19,769 bases of DNA from Actinomycetes bacterium (GCA_030612085.1 JAUWOM010000008.1:1-19769); one strand, 5' to 3'. Counted from the stretch's first letter, positions 1 to 7,757 are shown. A program made the numbers and translations. The notes: a model not told the origin generated them from the sequence alone.

Positions 1-242
1 ATATCATTCGCACTTGGTAAGAATCCATCAGTTCTTAGGAACCCGAATCCATCACCTAATATATCCAGTATTCCAGATTTAAAATAAAGACCATCACTTT
101 CAGCCTGTGCTTTTAATATTTCTATAATTAATTTATTTTTAATTAATTTCTTAAAATTTTTTATTCCCATTTCTGAAGCTAAATCCTGTAATTCAGTAAG
201 TAACATTGCATCAAGATTTGGCTTTTCTAAAATTTTTTCCAA
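1..242 (-). CDS. rho: Transcription termination factor Rho, N-terminal part (gene continues past the left edge)
   Basis: Rho is a hexameric RNA-dependent ATPase/helicase that ends transcription of untranslated RNA. Only the first 80 codons are in the window. Residues about 8-45 form the helical Rho N-terminal domain (LLTELQDLASEMGIKNF). Residues about 56-80 begin the cold-shock-like RNA-binding domain, with GILDILGDGFGFLR, a Rho hallmark, then LPSANDI. The start is TTG at 242, chosen because a perfect AGGAGG lies 6 nt upstream (249-254) and the Rho homology begins there; no ATG precedes it in a suitable place. A truncated transaldolase gene lies about 100 bp upstream, matching the transaldolase-rho order seen in many Firmicutes. 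The ATPase domain is outside the window, so integrity cannot be judged. Confidence 0.93.
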   Translation of the reverse strand, partial: MEKILEKPNLDAMLLTELQDLASEMGIKNFKKLIKNKLIIEILKAQAESDGLYFKSGILDILGDGFGFLRTDGFLPSAND

Positions 243-343
243 AAAATACCTCCTGTAAAAATTTTTTTATTGAAATTTATAATTTATAAATAGATGTGTT
301 ATCAATTGTTTATTAATGAATTATTATTTGTGATTTTGTAATT

Positions 344-460
344 TTATAATCCATTCTCTCTTGATAGAAGAGCGGGATTTGTTGTTACACCATCTAATAC
401 TGCCCATGAGCTTATCTCTCTTATTTTATCTAAATTTGCTGTATCAATAAATAGTTTCAA
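344..460 (-). pseudogene. Truncated transaldolase (TalC/fructose-6-phosphate aldolase-like) remnant
   Basis: A 38-codon minus-strand frame begins with TTG at 460 and reads KLFIDTANLDKIREISSW, then VLDGVTTNPALLSREN, before TAA at 344-346. This closely matches the N-terminus of the small transaldolase/FSA family (typically MKLFIDTAN...GVTTNPSL), including beta-strand 1 and the TTNP loop. Family members are about 215 residues, so more than 80% is missing, including the Schiff-base lysine. I found no continuation in any frame before rho starts about 100 bp on. Position just upstream of rho agrees with conserved synteny (tal-rho), so this looks like a decayed ancestral gene rather than an insertion. 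An assembly deletion is the alternative explanation. Confidence 0.8.
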
Positions 461-689
461 GATTCTCAATTTCTAAAAGGTTTTTCCCATTTTTTAAAAA
501 ATATTAAAAATTCCATTATATCTTGAAATTTTGAGGATTTTGAAGATATGGTGGATAACACCTACTTACAAATTTACCTTTCGAAAGATGGTTTAAAAGA
601 TTAAATATTTAGAAAATAAACCACCAATATTGGGCTTATGTTATTTTAACTATAAATAACAAAAAAATCAATATTTTTAAAATATTATA

Positions 690-715
690 TGTATTATTAA
701 CAAGTTGGGTTAACA
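690..715 (-). promoter_or_regulatory. Copy 1 of the 26-bp conserved motif, possible promoter/operator for the rho side
   Basis: These 26 bases are identical to 8952-8977. Read on the minus strand they run TGTTAACCCAACTTGTTAAT and then AATACA, and contain an inverted repeat TTAAC-N7-GTTAA. In this copy TATAAT follows almost at once on the minus strand, within ACATATAAT. No gene starts immediately downstream; the transaldolase remnant and rho are the only candidates. A bipartite operator, a promoter or a small mobile repeat are all possible. Confidence 0.4.
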
Positions 716-738
716 CTTTTAATATTATTTCCTAATTA

Positions 739-780
739 TTCACCCCCACCTTTATCCTCCCCTATTAAGGTGGAGGAAAG
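739..780. repeat. REP-like palindromic repeat
   Basis: A C-rich stretch followed by a G-rich stretch forms a hairpin with arms CCACCTT and AAGGTGG around a 14-nt loop. Its sharp G/C richness against AT-rich surroundings, and the pattern of C-rich tract, short loop, AAGGNGGAGG, resemble dispersed intergenic palindromes found in many bacteria. It lies between sppA and the rho leader and could act as an mRNA-stabilising or weak termination hairpin. No T-run follows it. Confidence 0.5.
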
Positions 781-972
781 TCTATAATACTATTTTTCAA
801 AGAGTTAACTGTAAACTTATCTCGTTAATAGTACATATTATATAATAACTTAATAGAAATGACCCTTTTTTAACTTAATACAAGTGTACAGTTTAAAATA
901 CTCAGCTTACTTTATTAAAGATAATTCAGTCCGTCTATTCTTATTATTACTTAATCAAATCATTTTAATCAT

Positions 973-1914
973 CTATTTTATAATTGATTCTTCAAACTGA
1001 AATTGAGGATTGAAGTAAATATCAGATAGAATCAGTTTTTTTAAACTACTTATTATATTGAAAAGAAATGTGTCAAAAAATGTTGGTCTTTCGAAGTCTA
1101 TTATTGTGGGTTTTCCCTTTATTTTACCAAGCTCGACAGCTTTATTTATAGCATCCTGATAATTTCCTAATTCATCTATCAATTTTAGATTAAAAGATTC
1201 AGAACCCACAAATACAAAACCAGTGGCAAGCTCCTCTACATTTTTTTCTGTCATATCCCTTCCTTTAGCAACATCTCTAATGAACTGTTGATAAACAACC
1301 TCTAATTCTTTATCAATTAATCTTTTCTCTTCATTAGTTAACTCCCGTGCAGGATTTCCCAAATCCTTATATTTACCCTTAGTAAAAGTTTCTGTTTTTA
1401 TTCCCAATTTCTCATATAAACCTTGATAGTTTGGGAATTGCATTATAACACCTATGCTACCAACAGACGATGATTCATTTGCAACTATCCAATCAGTTGC
1501 ACTTGCTATATAATACGCTCCAGATGCACAAATATCACCTACTGATGAAATAACAGGTTTTTTTATCCTCATAATCTCTCTATATATTTCCTGAGATGCA
1601 GCTGCTGTTCCACCTGGACTATTTATTCTAAATATTATTGCTTTTATATTCTGATCTTCTTCTGCTCTATGTAATTGATGAATTATTTTTTCTGGCTCAG
1701 TTCCCAAACCATAAAGTAATGAACTGCTCTCAGAATCAGAAATCACTCCTTCTATCCTGATTAGAGCGATACTTTCTCCTATTGGCATATATCCTACGCC
1801 ACCTCCTATTAATGAATAGACTAAAAAAATACCCCCGAATATCACAAGTAGAACAAAAAAGATTGACAAGATCACCCATAACCATACTCTTTTCTTTTTC
1901 TTTCTTTCTTTCAA
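973..1914 (-). CDS. sppA: Signal peptide peptidase SppA
   Basis: Membrane-anchored serine protease that degrades signal peptides left in the membrane after secretion. The 313-residue length is that of the short Gram-positive/archaeal-type SppA (one protease domain), not the duplicated E. coli form. A Lys/Arg-rich N-terminus (residues 2-9) precedes one transmembrane helix (about 11-35). The ClpP-like core shows INSPGGT (98-103), the nucleophile Ser131 in DICASGAYYIAS, and the likely general base Lys183 in KGKYKDLGNP. The Ser-Lys spacing of 52 residues equals that of the B. subtilis dyad. The start is TTG at 1914 with GGGGAG 7 nt upstream. It lies 84 bp after argS on the same strand, so co-transcription is plausible. 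Confidence 0.93.
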   Translation of the reverse strand: MKERKKKKRVWLWVILSIFFVLLVIFGGIFLVYSLIGGGVGYMPIGESIALIRIEGVISDSESSSLLYGLGTEPEKIIHQLHRAEEDQNIKAIIFRINSPGGTAAASQEIYREIMRIKKPVISSVGDICASGAYYIASATDWIVANESSSVGSIGVIMQFPNYQGLYEKLGIKTETFTKGKYKDLGNPARELTNEEKRLIDKELEVVYQQFIRDVAKGRDMTEKNVEELATGFVFVGSESFNLKLIDELGNYQDAINKAVELGKIKGKPTIIDFERPTFFDTFLFNIISSLKKLILSDIYFNPQFQFEESIIK

Positions 1915-1998
1915 TTTCGCACTCCCCTTATTTCAATATTTAAAATTTTCATATTTATGTTTTTTTTTAATGAGATTCTTTAATACATTTAATGAGAT

Positions 1999-3672
1999 TT
2001 ACATGGATTCTGGAGCACTTACTCCTAAAATTTTCAAAGCGTTCTTTATTACTTGCTTCGTTGCCAGTATTAGAGACATCCTTGAATTTGTTACACTGTT
2101 ATCTTCTACTATTACTCTACAATTCGTGTAGAATAAATGAAATATCTTTGCCAAATTTTCTAAATAGTTAGTGATTATGTGAGTAGCACGATTTTGACAT
2201 GCTTTTTTAATAATAAATGGATAAAATATTAATTCTTTAGAAAGAGCGATTTCATCTGGTTGAGAAATAAAATCAAGGTTTATTTTATCAAATGATGGTA
2301 TCTCAATATCTTTTTCTTTTGCTTTCTTTAAAATACTTTCAATTCTCGCATGCACATATTGAATGTAATAAACAGGATTTTCCATACTTTTTTCTTTAGC
2401 TAAGTCTAAATCAAAATCAAGAGGTGTGTCTAAAGATTTCATAACAAAGAAATACCTGATTACATCCTTATCCAACTCTTTTAATAATTCTCTTAGAGTA
2501 AAGAATTTTCCCCTTCTCCTTGACATTCTAACTGGTTTTCCTTTACTAATCAGATTTACAAATTGACCAATTATTACTTCAACTTTAGCTGGTTCTTTTT
2601 CTAATACTTTTGCTACTGCTTTAAGTCTCATTACATCTCCATGATGATCAGATCCCCAAATATAAATATTCTTATCATAACCTCTATTCAACTTATTTTT
2701 TAGATATGCAATATCAGCACCAAAATATGTAGGTTCTCCAGTTTTTCTTATTACTACTCGGTCTTTGTCATCACCATATTTAGATGACACAAACCATTTT
2801 GCATCATCTTTAAAATATATAAAATTCTTCTTCTCTAACGAATCTATTACTTGATTAAAAAGACCAGTTTTATAAAGTTCACTTTCGTTAAACCAGATAT
2901 CAAATTTAACCCCCATCATTTCCAATGTTTCCTTTATTCTACCCATCATTATTTCAGTTGATTGTATGCAAATATCCTTAATTATTTTATCTGCTTGATA
3001 TGAAAAATAATCCTTACCTTTTTTTTCTATTAAAGTTTCTGCGATATCATAAACATATTTACCAGGATATCCTCCCTCTGGAAATTCTGAAGGTATGTTT
3101 AATATTTCTCTACATCGCGCTAATACAGATTTTCCTAATAGTTCAACCTGAGTTCCAGCATCATTTATATAATATTCCTTAATCACTTCATAGCCATTTG
3201 CTTCAAATATATTGGACAGACAATCACCAAATGCTGCCCATCTTCCATGACCTACGTGAAGTGGACCTGTTGGATTTGAACTAACAAATTCAAGATTTAT
3301 CTTTTTTCCTTTACCAGTATAGTTTGTTCCATATCTTGATTTTAATTCTAAAATTTTAATTAATTCAGAATTTATAAATTTATTTGAAAGCTTGAAATTT
3401 ATGAAGCCAGGATGAGAAGGTACAATCTCAGTTATTTCACCGCCTGGAAAATATAATCTTTCAGATAACTGGTGTGCTAAGTCAATAGGAGATTTATTAA
3501 TTCTTTTTGAAAAAACAAATGCAGTATTTGTTGCTAAATCACCATATTTTTTCTCCCTTGATCTTTCAACTATCACCTCTTTATAAAACTCCTCCATATC
3601 AATCTCAATAGGTAACATCTCTTTTACTTCATCGTATAAAACTTTTTTTATTTTATTATAAATATTTATCAA
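1999..3672 (-). CDS. argS: Arginyl-tRNA synthetase
   Basis: Class I synthetase that charges tRNA-Arg with arginine in the cytoplasm. The 557-residue length is normal for ArgS. The N-terminal additional domain fills about residues 1-115. The HIGH signature appears as HVGH within SNPTGPLHVGHGRW, and a KMSKS-type loop as GKPVRMSRRRGKF. DFDLDLAKEKSMENPVYYIQ and the following helices form the DALR anticodon-binding domain, ending in the typical ALKILGVSAPE. The start is TTG at 3672, preceded by GAGAGG 6 nt upstream. The tRNA-Thr gene lies about 50 bp upstream on the same strand, so one transcript may carry both. sppA follows. Confidence 0.96.
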   Translation of the reverse strand: MINIYNKIKKVLYDEVKEMLPIEIDMEEFYKEVIVERSREKKYGDLATNTAFVFSKRINKSPIDLAHQLSERLYFPGGEITEIVPSHPGFINFKLSNKFINSELIKILELKSRYGTNYTGKGKKINLEFVSSNPTGPLHVGHGRWAAFGDCLSNIFEANGYEVIKEYYINDAGTQVELLGKSVLARCREILNIPSEFPEGGYPGKYVYDIAETLIEKKGKDYFSYQADKIIKDICIQSTEIMMGRIKETLEMMGVKFDIWFNESELYKTGLFNQVIDSLEKKNFIYFKDDAKWFVSSKYGDDKDRVVIRKTGEPTYFGADIAYLKNKLNRGYDKNIYIWGSDHHGDVMRLKAVAKVLEKEPAKVEVIIGQFVNLISKGKPVRMSRRRGKFFTLRELLKELDKDVIRYFFVMKSLDTPLDFDLDLAKEKSMENPVYYIQYVHARIESILKKAKEKDIEIPSFDKINLDFISQPDEIALSKELIFYPFIIKKACQNRATHIITNYLENLAKIFHLFYTNCRVIVEDNSVTNSRMSLILATKQVIKNALKILGVSAPESM

Positions 3673-3723
3673 ATATTACCTCTCTAAACTTCTTAAACCA
3701 TTTTTATAATTATTAATTTAGAA

Positions 3724-3798
3724 TGGAGCCGACGACTGGGGTTGAACCAGTGACCTGCTCATTACGAATGAGCTGCTCTGCCACTGAGCTACGTCGGC
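3724..3798 (-). tRNA. tRNA-Thr, anticodon CGU
   Basis: The 75-nt minus-strand sequence folds into a complete cloverleaf. The acceptor stem is GCCGACG / CGTCGGC, the D arm GCTC-AGTGGCA-GAGC, the anticodon arm GCTCA-TTCGTAA-TGAGC, and the T arm ACTGG-TTCAACC-CCAGT, with discriminator T. Loop positions 34-36 are CGT, which reads ACG (Thr). CCA is encoded at 3724-3726. The variable loop is short, as expected for threonine. It lies upstream of argS on the same strand, with an AT-rich region (TATACAAT) just before it that could be a promoter -10. Confidence 0.96.
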
Positions 3799-3867
3799 CT
3801 CCTATTGTATACGTATAAAATTTTTTACTATAAACATTATTTTAAGTTATTTAATTTATTTTTTAAT

Positions 3868-3904
3868 GAGATTGCTTCGTCGCTTAGGCTCCTCGCAATG
3901 ACAT
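3868..3904 (+). repeat. Palindromic repeat, copy 1 (GAGATTGCTTCG...CGCAATGACA)
   Basis: The sequence GAGATTGCTTCGTCGC...CTCGCAATGACAT belongs to a short dispersed repeat seen in many unrelated bacterial genomes, where it often yields spurious peptides such as FVPRNDI. Two more copies follow within 110 bp. Copy 2 is inverted, so copies 1 and 2 can form one long stem-loop. Confidence 0.8.
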
Positions 3905-3922
3905 ATTGTCAACATATATTTT

Positions 3923-3952
3923 TGTCATTGCGAGCGATAGTGAAGCAATCTC
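3923..3952 (-). repeat. Palindromic repeat, copy 2 (inverted)
   Basis: Reverse complement of the copy 1 and copy 3 consensus: TGTCATTGCGAG...GAAGCAATCTC on the plus strand. It pairs with copy 1 across a loop of about 18 nt. It is slightly shorter than copies 1 and 3 in its central part. Confidence 0.8.
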
Positions 3953-3976
3953 CATCAAGATAAAATATACAATATT

Positions 3977-4011
3977 GAGATTGCTTCGGGACTTCGTCCC
4001 TCGCAATGACA
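3977..4011 (+). repeat. Palindromic repeat, copy 3
   Basis: GAGATTGCTTCGGGACTTCG...CTCGCAATGACA in the same orientation as copy 1, with its own small inner hairpin GGGAC-TTC-GTCCC. It ends 10 bp before the yaaT stop codon, so any yaaT transcript that reads on must pass through all three copies. Confidence 0.8.
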
Positions 4012-4020
4012 TATTAAAAA

Positions 4021-4815
4021 TTAGTATTCTATTTGATCTAGAGGAAAAGACAATTTCCTTTCATTTTCAAGTTCAACCACAACTGATTTCAAGGGTATAT
4101 TATAACCAACAACTATGCCCACTCCATTTGGAGTATTTACTTCAGTTCCTCTAACCGGGCATTTTTTAATAAATTCTTCATAAATGGGGTATTCATACTT
4201 TATACAACACATAAGTCTTCCACAGGGTCCAGATATTTTAAAAGGCGAGAGTGGAAGACCCTGATCTTTTGCCATTTTAATAGTAACAGGCTTAAAAGTT
4301 TTTAGAAATAGAGCACAACACAATCTTCTTCCACAAGGTCCGTATCCACCAAACATTTTCGCTTCATCCCTGACCCCAATTTGCTTCATTTCTATTCTGC
4401 TTTTAAAAATTATAGCAAGTTCTTTAACTAATTCCCTGAAGTCTACCCTCTCTTGAGATATATAATAGAATGTAAGTTTTGACCCATCAAAAGCAATTTC
4501 CACTTCTTTGAGCTTCATTGTAAGCTCATATTTATCTATTAATTCTAAGCATTTATTAAATGCTTCTTCTTCTCTTAATTTATTTCTTTCATAGCATGAT
4601 TTATCATATTCAGTTACTCTTCTCAAAACAGGTTTAAGGGGGGCGGCCAGTTCATCATCCTTTATGTCCATTATTTCAGACTCTACGATTCCAAATTCCA
4701 TTCCCTTTGATGTCTCAACAATTACTTTATCTCCCAAAATAAGATCTAAATTTTCGGGATTAAAATAATATACTTTTCCTCCTTTTTTAAAAACGATACC
4801 AACTACTTTTACCAA
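4021..4815 (-). CDS. yaaT: PSP1-domain protein, YaaT/RicT family
   Basis: In B. subtilis RicT (YaaT) forms an Fe-S-containing complex with RicA and RicF that helps RNase Y mature mRNA and affects the Spo0 phosphorelay. The 264 residues include the PSP1 domain with its cysteine signatures: GPCGRRLCCALF (Cys161, 166, 167) and GPCGRLMCCIKYEYP (Cys198, 203, 204), plus Cys219. These fit iron-sulphur ligation, though that is family knowledge. The start is TTG at 4815 with a perfect AGGAGG 6 nt upstream. It begins 2 bp after the holB stop, matching the conserved tmk-holB-yaaT order. ricA and ricF are not visible, so the partner complex cannot be confirmed. Confidence 0.92.
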   Translation of the reverse strand: MVKVVGIVFKKGGKVYYFNPENLDLILGDKVIVETSKGMEFGIVESEIMDIKDDELAAPLKPVLRRVTEYDKSCYERNKLREEEAFNKCLELIDKYELTMKLKEVEIAFDGSKLTFYYISQERVDFRELVKELAIIFKSRIEMKQIGVRDEAKMFGGYGPCGRRLCCALFLKTFKPVTIKMAKDQGLPLSPFKISGPCGRLMCCIKYEYPIYEEFIKKCPVRGTEVNTPNGVGIVVGYNIPLKSVVVELENERKLSFPLDQIEY

Positions 4816-4817
4816 AG

Positions 4818-5954
4818 TTATCCTCCTAATTTCAAAAAAAGTGTTTCCATTGCAAGTGGTAAATTTATATTTATATCCATTAAATTCCTAATATATTGTA
4901 TTTCACTTAAGATATTAATTAACTTTTTTATCTCAATTTTTTCCTTTATTTCAATTAAGTTTTTATAGTAGTCCATATTTGTTATCAACTTATTATTTAA
5001 TTCATATTTTAATAATAATATATCGCGATACCATGAAGAAATTATATCCATTACCCAATTCGCTCTAAGCAAAGTTTTCCTTTTTAAGGCTCTCCTCTTT
5101 TCCTCATCTATTTCACCTCTTACTTTGGAAAAATGTTTTGGTGATAATGCAAAATTTTTCCAAATATTTAACTTTTCTGTCATTTGTTTATCAATTTCAT
5201 CAGTTGACATTTTATCCATTATATTCATTACTTTCGATGCAAATTCTATCTTTTGAGTATCATCGGAATCATAAATTTTAGTTAAAATACCTAAAATTTG
5301 ATCTCTTATTTCTAAACTTTTACCATCACTTACTATTTCCTTAGCTCTATAGAAATTGTAATTATTTAATCTTGAAAGAAATTTTGCAATTTGTGGTTCT
5401 ATCTCAAGCTTGTCTAATAACTGCTTTTCAACTTCATCCCTTGATATTGAAGTAAAATTTATTGCCTGACAACGAGAGTTAATTGTTGAAAGAATTCTAT
5501 TTGGCCTTGAAGTTATAAGTATAAAAACTGTGTTTAACTGGGGCTCTTCTAAGGTTTTGAGCAGTGCATTTGATGCTTCTTCTGTCATTAAATCTGCTTC
5601 ATCTATAATTACTCCTCTAACTTTTCCGCTATAAGATTTTAGAGAGAGTTTATTCCTAATTTCTCTTATATCATCTACTAATATATAATTTCCTTTTGGT
5701 TCAACCATTAATAAATCTGAAAAACTTTTGTTCATTATCTGTTTACAGCTATCACAGACACCACAGCCTCTTTTAGAACAATTTAATAATGCTATAAAAG
5801 AAAGTGCAGTAAGCTTCTTTCCAGATCCTATAGGTCCATAAAAGATGTACGCATGTGAAAATGATCTTCTTGTTACAATCTCTTTTAAATAATTTAATGC
5901 TTTTTCTTGACCAACAATTTGATCAAAAAGTGTAAATTTTTTTTTAATACTCAT
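4818..5954 (-). CDS. holB: DNA polymerase III delta' subunit (clamp loader)
   Basis: AAA+ subunit of the clamp-loader complex that places the beta sliding clamp on primed DNA. From ATG at 5954 it is 378 residues: FDQIVGQEKAL at the start, Walker A GPIGSGKK, a zinc module of four cysteines (CSKRGCGVCDSC), Walker B-like DEADLM, and the SRC motif in TINSRCQAINF. The frame stays open upstream to TTG at 6023, but those 23 residues are translated from a repeat fragment (6018-6038) and have no homology, so I chose 5954. No strong Shine-Dalgarno site supports either start. It lies between tmk and yaaT, as in Firmicutes. Confidence 0.92.
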   Translation of the reverse strand: MSIKKKFTLFDQIVGQEKALNYLKEIVTRRSFSHAYIFYGPIGSGKKLTALSFIALLNCSKRGCGVCDSCKQIMNKSFSDLLMVEPKGNYILVDDIREIRNKLSLKSYSGKVRGVIIDEADLMTEEASNALLKTLEEPQLNTVFILITSRPNRILSTINSRCQAINFTSISRDEVEKQLLDKLEIEPQIAKFLSRLNNYNFYRAKEIVSDGKSLEIRDQILGILTKIYDSDDTQKIEFASKVMNIMDKMSTDEIDKQMTEKLNIWKNFALSPKHFSKVRGEIDEEKRRALKRKTLLRANWVMDIISSWYRDILLLKYELNNKLITNMDYYKNLIEIKEKIEIKKLINILSEIQYIRNLMDININLPLAMETLFLKLGG

Positions 5955-6017
5955 CTTTAAATAGAATTTAATATTTTTATTTTTTTGAGATTTGTGGCAT
6001 GGTTTCGAAGACATTTT

Positions 6018-6038
6018 AGTCAAGAAACTATGCCCAAA
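6018..6038 (+). repeat. Partial copy of the 11341/11941 hairpin repeat
   Basis: Twenty-one bases (AGTCAAGAAACTATGCCC plus AAA) match the repeat at 11341 exactly and the copy at 11941 almost exactly, in the same orientation. The C/G-rich hairpin half is absent. Instead GGCATGGTTTC, starting at about 5996, pairs with GAAACTATGCC to form a different hairpin (10 of 11 positions). The element sits in the tmk-holB gap. Confidence 0.65.
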
Positions 6039-6042
6039 TCTT

Positions 6043-6699
6043 TTAATTCTTCTTCTTTAATGAGAATTTACTATTTTTTTTAATAAATTTATCAACTTCT
6101 TTTCTAATGTCTTTGTGGATAAGAAGTTCTTTTCTTTTTGAGTCTATTATTCTATATCTTTCAGGGAACATCTTTGCTAATTTATAGTAACCTTCTCTAA
6201 CCTTTCTCTGAAAAATTTCACCATTTTTTTCTATTTTATCTCTAATATTTCTTGATCTATCAACTCTTTCCAGTCCAACTTCTTCGGGGATATCAAGAAA
6301 AAATGTTATATCAGGAAGGAGTTCTCTTGTAGCCCATTCATTAACTTCTATTACCCAATCTAAACCCATTTCTCGGGCCATTCCTTGATATGTATATGAA
6401 GAATCGACATATCTATTGCTAATTACAATTTTCCCTTCTTTTAATGCAGGTTTTATAACATTTGAAACTATCTGAGCTCTACTTGCTGCAAATAATAATA
6501 CCTCAGCTCTTGAGTCAACTTTCTCGATCTCCGGGTTAAGAAGTATTTCTCTAATCTTTTCACCAACTGAAGTTCCTCCAGGTTCTCTGGTTATAAGAAC
6601 TGAGTATCCTTTTTTTTCTAAATACTTTGCTAACATCTTAGCCTGAGTATCTTTTCCTGATCCATCTATTCCTTCTAATGTGATAAATATCCCTTGCAT
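6043..6699 (-). CDS. tmk: Thymidylate kinase
   Basis: Phosphorylates dTMP to dTDP with ATP, an essential step in dTTP supply. The 218-residue length is typical. The P-loop is LEGIDGSGKDTQ (residues 8-19), followed by REPGGTSVGEKIRE. The thymidine-binding/DR region is SNRYVDSSYTYQG and the product-side segment is PDITFFLDIPEEVGLERV. The lid after it (RSRNIRDKIE) carries basic residues. The ATG at 6699 has GGGGAA about 8 nt upstream, a modest ribosome-binding site. It starts 28 bp after the dehydrogenase stop and precedes holB, a classic replication cluster. Confidence 0.95.
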   Translation of the reverse strand: MQGIFITLEGIDGSGKDTQAKMLAKYLEKKGYSVLITREPGGTSVGEKIREILLNPEIEKVDSRAEVLLFAASRAQIVSNVIKPALKEGKIVISNRYVDSSYTYQGMAREMGLDWVIEVNEWATRELLPDITFFLDIPEEVGLERVDRSRNIRDKIEKNGEIFQRKVREGYYKLAKMFPERYRIIDSKRKELLIHKDIRKEVDKFIKKNSKFSLKKKN

Positions 6700-6727
6700 T
6701 TTTGTTTCCCCGAATATTTTATTCTTA

Positions 6728-7702
6728 TTATTCTAAAACTTCTGGATTAACAATATTTGGAGGTCTCATGCCTTTTAATCCAGCTAATAAATTTTCAGCA
6801 GCCATTACTGCCATTTTAGTTCTTGTCTCAATAGATGCACTTGAAATATGTGGAGTGAGTACCACGTTCTCTAAATCAGCTAAACCGGGAGAGAGTTCTG
6901 GTTCATTTTCAAAAACATCTAATGCTGCTCCTGCTATTTCCTTATCTCTCAATGCTTTTACTAACGCTTCTTCATCAATTACGGGACCCCTGGAATTATT
7001 TATCAGATATGCTGTTTTTTTCATCATTAAAAGTTCTTTTTCACCTATTAAATGGTGAGTCGAAGGGAGCAAGGGTACATGAATTGAGACAAAATCTGAC
7101 TCTTTCAGGAGCTCTTCTAAACTAACATATTCAATTCCAAGTTCTTTCTCAACTTTCTCATCTGCTCTAAAAGCATCAAAATATAAAACTCTCATATCAA
7201 ACCCTTTGGCTCTCTTTACTACTGATTTTCCTATTCTTCCAAGACCAACTACTCCAAGAGTCTTCCCGTAGATATCTCCACCTAAAAACATCATTGGTCC
7301 CCAGCCTTTATATTTACCTTCTTTTGTAAATTTATCAGCCTCAACAACTCTTCTTGCAATAGCAAAAATTAGAGCCCACGCCATATCTGCAGTTGTATCT
7401 GTTAAGACTCCAGGAGTGTTTGTTACTGGAATTTTCCTTTCAGTTGCTACGCCAACATCTATATTATTATAACCAACAGCATAATTTGCAATTATTCTTA
7501 AATTCTTTCCACTATCAATAATCTCTTCATCTATTTCATCTGTTAGAAGGCAGAGCAGACCATCTTTGCCACTTACACCACTGATTATTTCTTCCTTAGT
7601 TAATACTCTATCGTGAGGATTTATCTCCATGTCACATTCTGCTCTTATCATTTCAAGAGCCTTTTCAGGTAATTTTCTGGTAACAAAAACCTTTGGCTTC
7701 AT
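6728..7702 (-). CDS. D-2-hydroxyacid dehydrogenase (glyoxylate/hydroxypyruvate reductase-like)
   Basis: NAD(P)-dependent reduction of a 2-keto acid to the D-2-hydroxyacid. The 324-residue protein has the catalytic residues of the family: Arg238 (NNSRGPVID), Glu267 (DVFENEP) and His285 (LTPHISSAS). The Rossmann glycines are GLGRIG at 153-158, and residues 72-80 (ANYAVGYNN) match the glyoxylate/hydroxypyruvate reductase subgroup. It lacks the ACT domain of long phosphoglycerate dehydrogenases. The ATG at 7702 has AAGGAG 5 nt upstream. It follows the class V aminotransferase by 55 bp, so together they may interconvert serine, hydroxypyruvate and glycerate or handle glyoxylate. Short SerA-type 3-phosphoglycerate dehydrogenase activity cannot be excluded. 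Confidence 0.9.
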   Translation of the reverse strand: MKPKVFVTRKLPEKALEMIRAECDMEINPHDRVLTKEEIISGVSGKDGLLCLLTDEIDEEIIDSGKNLRIIANYAVGYNNIDVGVATERKIPVTNTPGVLTDTTADMAWALIFAIARRVVEADKFTKEGKYKGWGPMMFLGGDIYGKTLGVVGLGRIGKSVVKRAKGFDMRVLYFDAFRADEKVEKELGIEYVSLEELLKESDFVSIHVPLLPSTHHLIGEKELLMMKKTAYLINNSRGPVIDEEALVKALRDKEIAGAALDVFENEPELSPGLADLENVVLTPHISSASIETRTKMAVMAAENLLAGLKGMRPPNIVNPEVLE

Positions 7703-7757
7703 ACAAGCTCCTTTCTAATTAATGCTTTGTTGGATATTTTTGAAGTTAAATTCAATT

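Larger units (their letters stand above)
461..972. other. 512-bp AT-rich gap: possible rho leader, no gene seen
   Basis: No coding frame with recognisable similarity was found on either strand. The gap contains the 26-bp motif shared with 8952-8977 (690-715), a REP-like palindrome (739-780), and an imperfect inverted repeat, GATGGTTTA / TAAACCACC, around 582-633. If rho is transcribed from the 26-bp element its leader would be about 440 nt. Long leaders are known for autoregulated rho genes, but that link is inference here. Confidence 0.5.

Noticed and set aside
3906..4154. Plus-strand open frame of 82 codons
   Set aside because: Its first half (VIASDSEAIS, FVPRND) is the translated palindromic repeat, and its second half is antisense to yaaT.
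5955..6023. 23-residue N-terminal extension of holB
   Set aside because: It begins inside the repeat fragment at 6018 and has no family similarity; FDQIVGQ follows the ATG at 5954.
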